From NCBI GenBank assembly GCA_964565935.1, contig CAZMGW010000060.1, forward strand, positions 1 to 7,104: 7,104 bases of DNA. The letters run 5' to 3'. The DNA comes from JBAXAM01 sp964565935. Lineage in GTDB: Bacteria > Pseudomonadota > Gammaproteobacteria > UBA9339. Below the pieces are notes generated by a model. It saw nothing but the letters and a program-made list of their open reading frames with translations, made no database searches and had not been told where the DNA came from. A program made the translations under genes and the position numbers. Shown here piece by piece: positions 5,452-7,104 of the stretch (position 1 is its first letter; every line of letters begins with the position of its first letter).

Positions 5452-6237
5452 ATGCTTACATATCCACATATCGAAAAGATTGCCCTCCAAATTGGACCAA
5501 TAAAAATTTATTGGTATGGCATTATGTATCTTTTGGGGTTCGCGTTAGCATGGTGGCTCGCAAAAATACGTGCGCGAAAACTAAACTACAATTGGGACAG
5601 CGAGATAATCAGCGATTTCATTTTTTATTGTGCTATTGGTGGGATTTTGGGAGGACGGATTGGTTATGTTTTATTTTATGATTTTAGCGCTTTTGTGCAC
5701 GATCCATTGCTGGTTTTCAAGATTTGGTTGGGGGGAATGTCATTTCATGGCGGTATAATTGGACTGATAATTGCCATCTTTTTCTTTGCTCGTAAGGTCA
5801 AGTTACCATTTTTATCGATGCTTGATTTTGCCGCACCACTAGCACCTCTTGGGATAGCTTTAGGCAGAATTGGCAATTTTATCAATTCTGAGCTATGGGG
5901 GCGCGTTACCACCGCTCCTTGGGGTGTGGTATTTCCAAATGGTGGGCCATTACCGCGTCATCCATCACAGCTTTATGAGGCCTTGGCAGAAGGAGTTTTT
6001 CTTTATATTGTAGTGTGGTTATATTCTGCTAAACCGAGAACTCCAGGCAAAGTTAGCGCTTTGTTCCTTTTGGTTTATGGTATGATCCGCTTTGGTTGCG
6101 AATTTTTTCGCGAGCCGGATCAACAAATTGGCTTCATCGCACTCAATTGGTTAACCATGGGGCAGCTACTTTCTTTGCCGCTGATTATTATTGGGATAAC
6201 CATGTTAATATTATTGCGCAAAAAGAGCTCTTTGTAA
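5452..6237 (+). CDS. lgt: Prolipoprotein diacylglyceryl transferase Lgt
   Basis: Lgt moves a diacylglyceryl group from phosphatidylglycerol to the lipobox cysteine of prolipoproteins in the inner membrane, the first step of lipoprotein maturation. The 261 residues contain about seven hydrophobic segments, near 17-38, 53-77, 89-112, 121-140, 178-192, 202-217 and 232-255. Signature regions are intact: YWYGIMYLLGF (20-30), GGRIGYVLFY (67-76), GGMSFHGGIIG with the essential His at 99, the Lgt signature GRIGNFINSELWGR (138-151) with its key Arg139, RHPSQLYEA (169-177), and RFGCEFFREPD (213-223). The length is a little below E. coli Lgt (291) but ordinary. The ATG abuts the rppH TAA with no gap, and a weak AAAGG lies about 13 bases upstream, so translational coupling to rppH is likely. 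In E. coli thyA follows lgt; here coaX does. Confidence 0.96.
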   Translation: MLTYPHIEKIALQIGPIKIYWYGIMYLLGFALAWWLAKIRARKLNYNWDSEIISDFIFYCAIGGILGGRIGYVLFYDFSAFVHDPLLVFKIWLGGMSFHGGIIGLIIAIFFFARKVKLPFLSMLDFAAPLAPLGIALGRIGNFINSELWGRVTTAPWGVVFPNGGPLPRHPSQLYEALAEGVFLYIVVWLYSAKPRTPGKVSALFLLVYGMIRFGCEFFREPDQQIGFIALNWLTMGQLLSLPLIIIGITMLILLRKKSSL

Positions 6238-6246
6238 TAACAATTT

Positions 6247-6251
6247 AGGAG
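6247..6251 (+). promoter_or_regulatory. Ribosome binding site of coaX
   Basis: AGGAG lies 10 bases before the ATG at 6262, in the 24-base gap after lgt. It is the best Shine-Dalgarno match in the three-gene cluster. No separate promoter is evident in the gap, so coaX is probably cotranscribed with lgt. Confidence 0.7.
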
Positions 6252-6261
6252 TACACAACAT

Positions 6262-7044
6262 ATGATTCTTTGCTTAGATGTCGGCAACACTCATATCTTC
6301 GGCGGTATATTTGAAGGCGATAAATTATTATTGCGCTTTCGCCATGCTACTTATGGGGGGCTTACTTCCGATCAATTGGGTGTGTTTTTAACAGGCGTTA
6401 TTCGCGCAAATAATTTTGATTGTAAGCAGATCACATCAATTGCCTTTTGTTCCGTAGTGCCATCAATTGATTACTCGCTGCGAGCTGCTTGTAAAAAATA
6501 TTTTCAGTTAGAACCTTTTGTTTTGCAGGCGGGAGTAAAAACTGAAATTAAAATTAAAACGCAGAATCCAACTGAAACCGGTGCTGATATTATTGCTGGA
6601 GTTATTGCAGCTGCCAATCTTTACCCCCAAAAAAATCTGATTATTCTTGATTTGGGAACGGTAACCACTATTGCCGCGGCCACTAAAAATAAAGAGTTTC
6701 TTGGGGTAACGTTTATTCCGGGAATGTATACCGCAATGAACGCGCTGCAAAATTGTGCGGCCAAATTATTTCCAGTGGAAATCATTAAGCCGCAGAAAGT
6801 TATTGGTCGTACCACTGTGGAGAGCTTACAAGCAGGATTGTTTTTTGGCCAACTTGGCGCAATTAAGGAAATAATTGCTCAGATCACCAAAGAGCTTTTG
6901 CCTCAAGAAGCACCAATATTAATTGCAACTGGCGGTTTTGCTTACCTGTTTGAACAAGAAAGAATCTTTGATTACATAGAGCCAGATTTGGTGTTGCATG
7001 GGATAAGATTGGCTTATGATCTAAATATACCACTCGTAAATTAA
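6262..7044 (+). CDS. coaX: Type III pantothenate kinase CoaX
   Basis: CoaX phosphorylates pantothenate with ATP, the first committed step of coenzyme A synthesis in the cytoplasm. The 260 residues have the acetate and sugar kinase (ASKHA) fold motifs in order: DVGNTHIFGG (6-15, first phosphate loop), FCSVVPSIDYSLR (62-74), LQAGVKTEIKIKTQNPTETG (88-107), GAD with the catalytic Asp109, LDLGTVTTIA (129-138, second phosphate loop), AAKLFPVEI (166-174), IGRTTVESLQAGLFFG (181-196), and ATGGFA (222-227). Length and C-terminus (PDLVLHGIRLAYDL) are typical. One oddity: the family normally has GADR with a conserved Arg after the catalytic Asp, but here it is GADI (Ile110), and the nearby family Asn is Gly113. 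The Shine-Dalgarno sequence is good and the frame is intact. I am sure of the family, less sure of full activity. Confidence 0.93.
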   Translation: MILCLDVGNTHIFGGIFEGDKLLLRFRHATYGGLTSDQLGVFLTGVIRANNFDCKQITSIAFCSVVPSIDYSLRAACKKYFQLEPFVLQAGVKTEIKIKTQNPTETGADIIAGVIAAANLYPQKNLIILDLGTVTTIAAATKNKEFLGVTFIPGMYTAMNALQNCAAKLFPVEIIKPQKVIGRTTVESLQAGLFFGQLGAIKEIIAQITKELLPQEAPILIATGGFAYLFEQERIFDYIEPDLVLHGIRLAYDLNIPLVN

Positions 7045-7104
7045 ATTGATGCTTCGTTGCCCTTATTTCTTGCGATCCTCATTTACGTAAAAGTAAATTA
7101 CTCG
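7045..7104. repeat. Possible intergenic repeat, cut by the window edge
   Basis: After the coaX stop the sequence has no coding character. Near the end, ATTTAC (7081-7086) and GTAAAT (7093-7098) form a small dyad, and TTTACGTAAA within it is itself palindromic. The look is that of a short dispersed intergenic palindrome, but no second copy lies in the window. No T-run terminator for coaX is visible before the edge. Confidence 0.25.

Noticed and set aside
6508..6815. Minus-strand ORFs of 80 and 64 codons inside coaX
   Set aside because: coaX is confidently identified on the plus strand, and these have no independent support.

Overview
The window looks like chromosomal DNA of a moderately AT-rich gammaproteobacterium. 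The three intact housekeeping proteins on the right (RppH, Lgt and a type III pantothenate kinase, CoaX) read like those of the Legionella/Coxiella/Rickettsiella group (Legionellales). That placement is an inference from remembered protein families, not from a search.

Layout. Positions 1-904 are decayed accessory DNA: an imperfect palindrome (25-75), the first 49 codons of a minus-strand transposase (63-212), a perfect 24-bp palindrome that resembles a terminator (230-253), a short minus-strand ORF that looks like the 3' end of a lost gene (297-431), and about 460 bases with only weak coding scraps. Positions 905-3856 hold one large plus-strand gene for a 983-residue protein built almost entirely of about 21 degenerate helical repeats. 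I do not recognise the family. Positions 3857-4959 contain a probable IS end, the C-terminal third of an IS5-type transposase (minus strand), a plus-strand gene fragment joined to it head to head, a stem-loop terminator, and a promoter. Positions 4960-7044 carry rppH-lgt-coaX on the plus strand, tightly spaced and probably one transcription unit. The last 60 bases look like the start of an intergenic repeat.

How it works together. The right-hand genes are core functions: RNA 5'-end pyrophosphohydrolysis, lipoprotein diacylglyceryl transfer, and the first step of coenzyme A synthesis. The large repeat gene sits next to them in an accessory insertion bordered on both sides by broken transposases. 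It has no signal peptide, no membrane segment and no recognisable enzyme domain. It does have two repeat subtypes, a decayed repeat in the middle that may act as a hinge, and a very basic C-terminal tail. The most economical guess is an alpha-solenoid scaffold or binding protein, possibly an effector, and it is the main candidate here for something undescribed.
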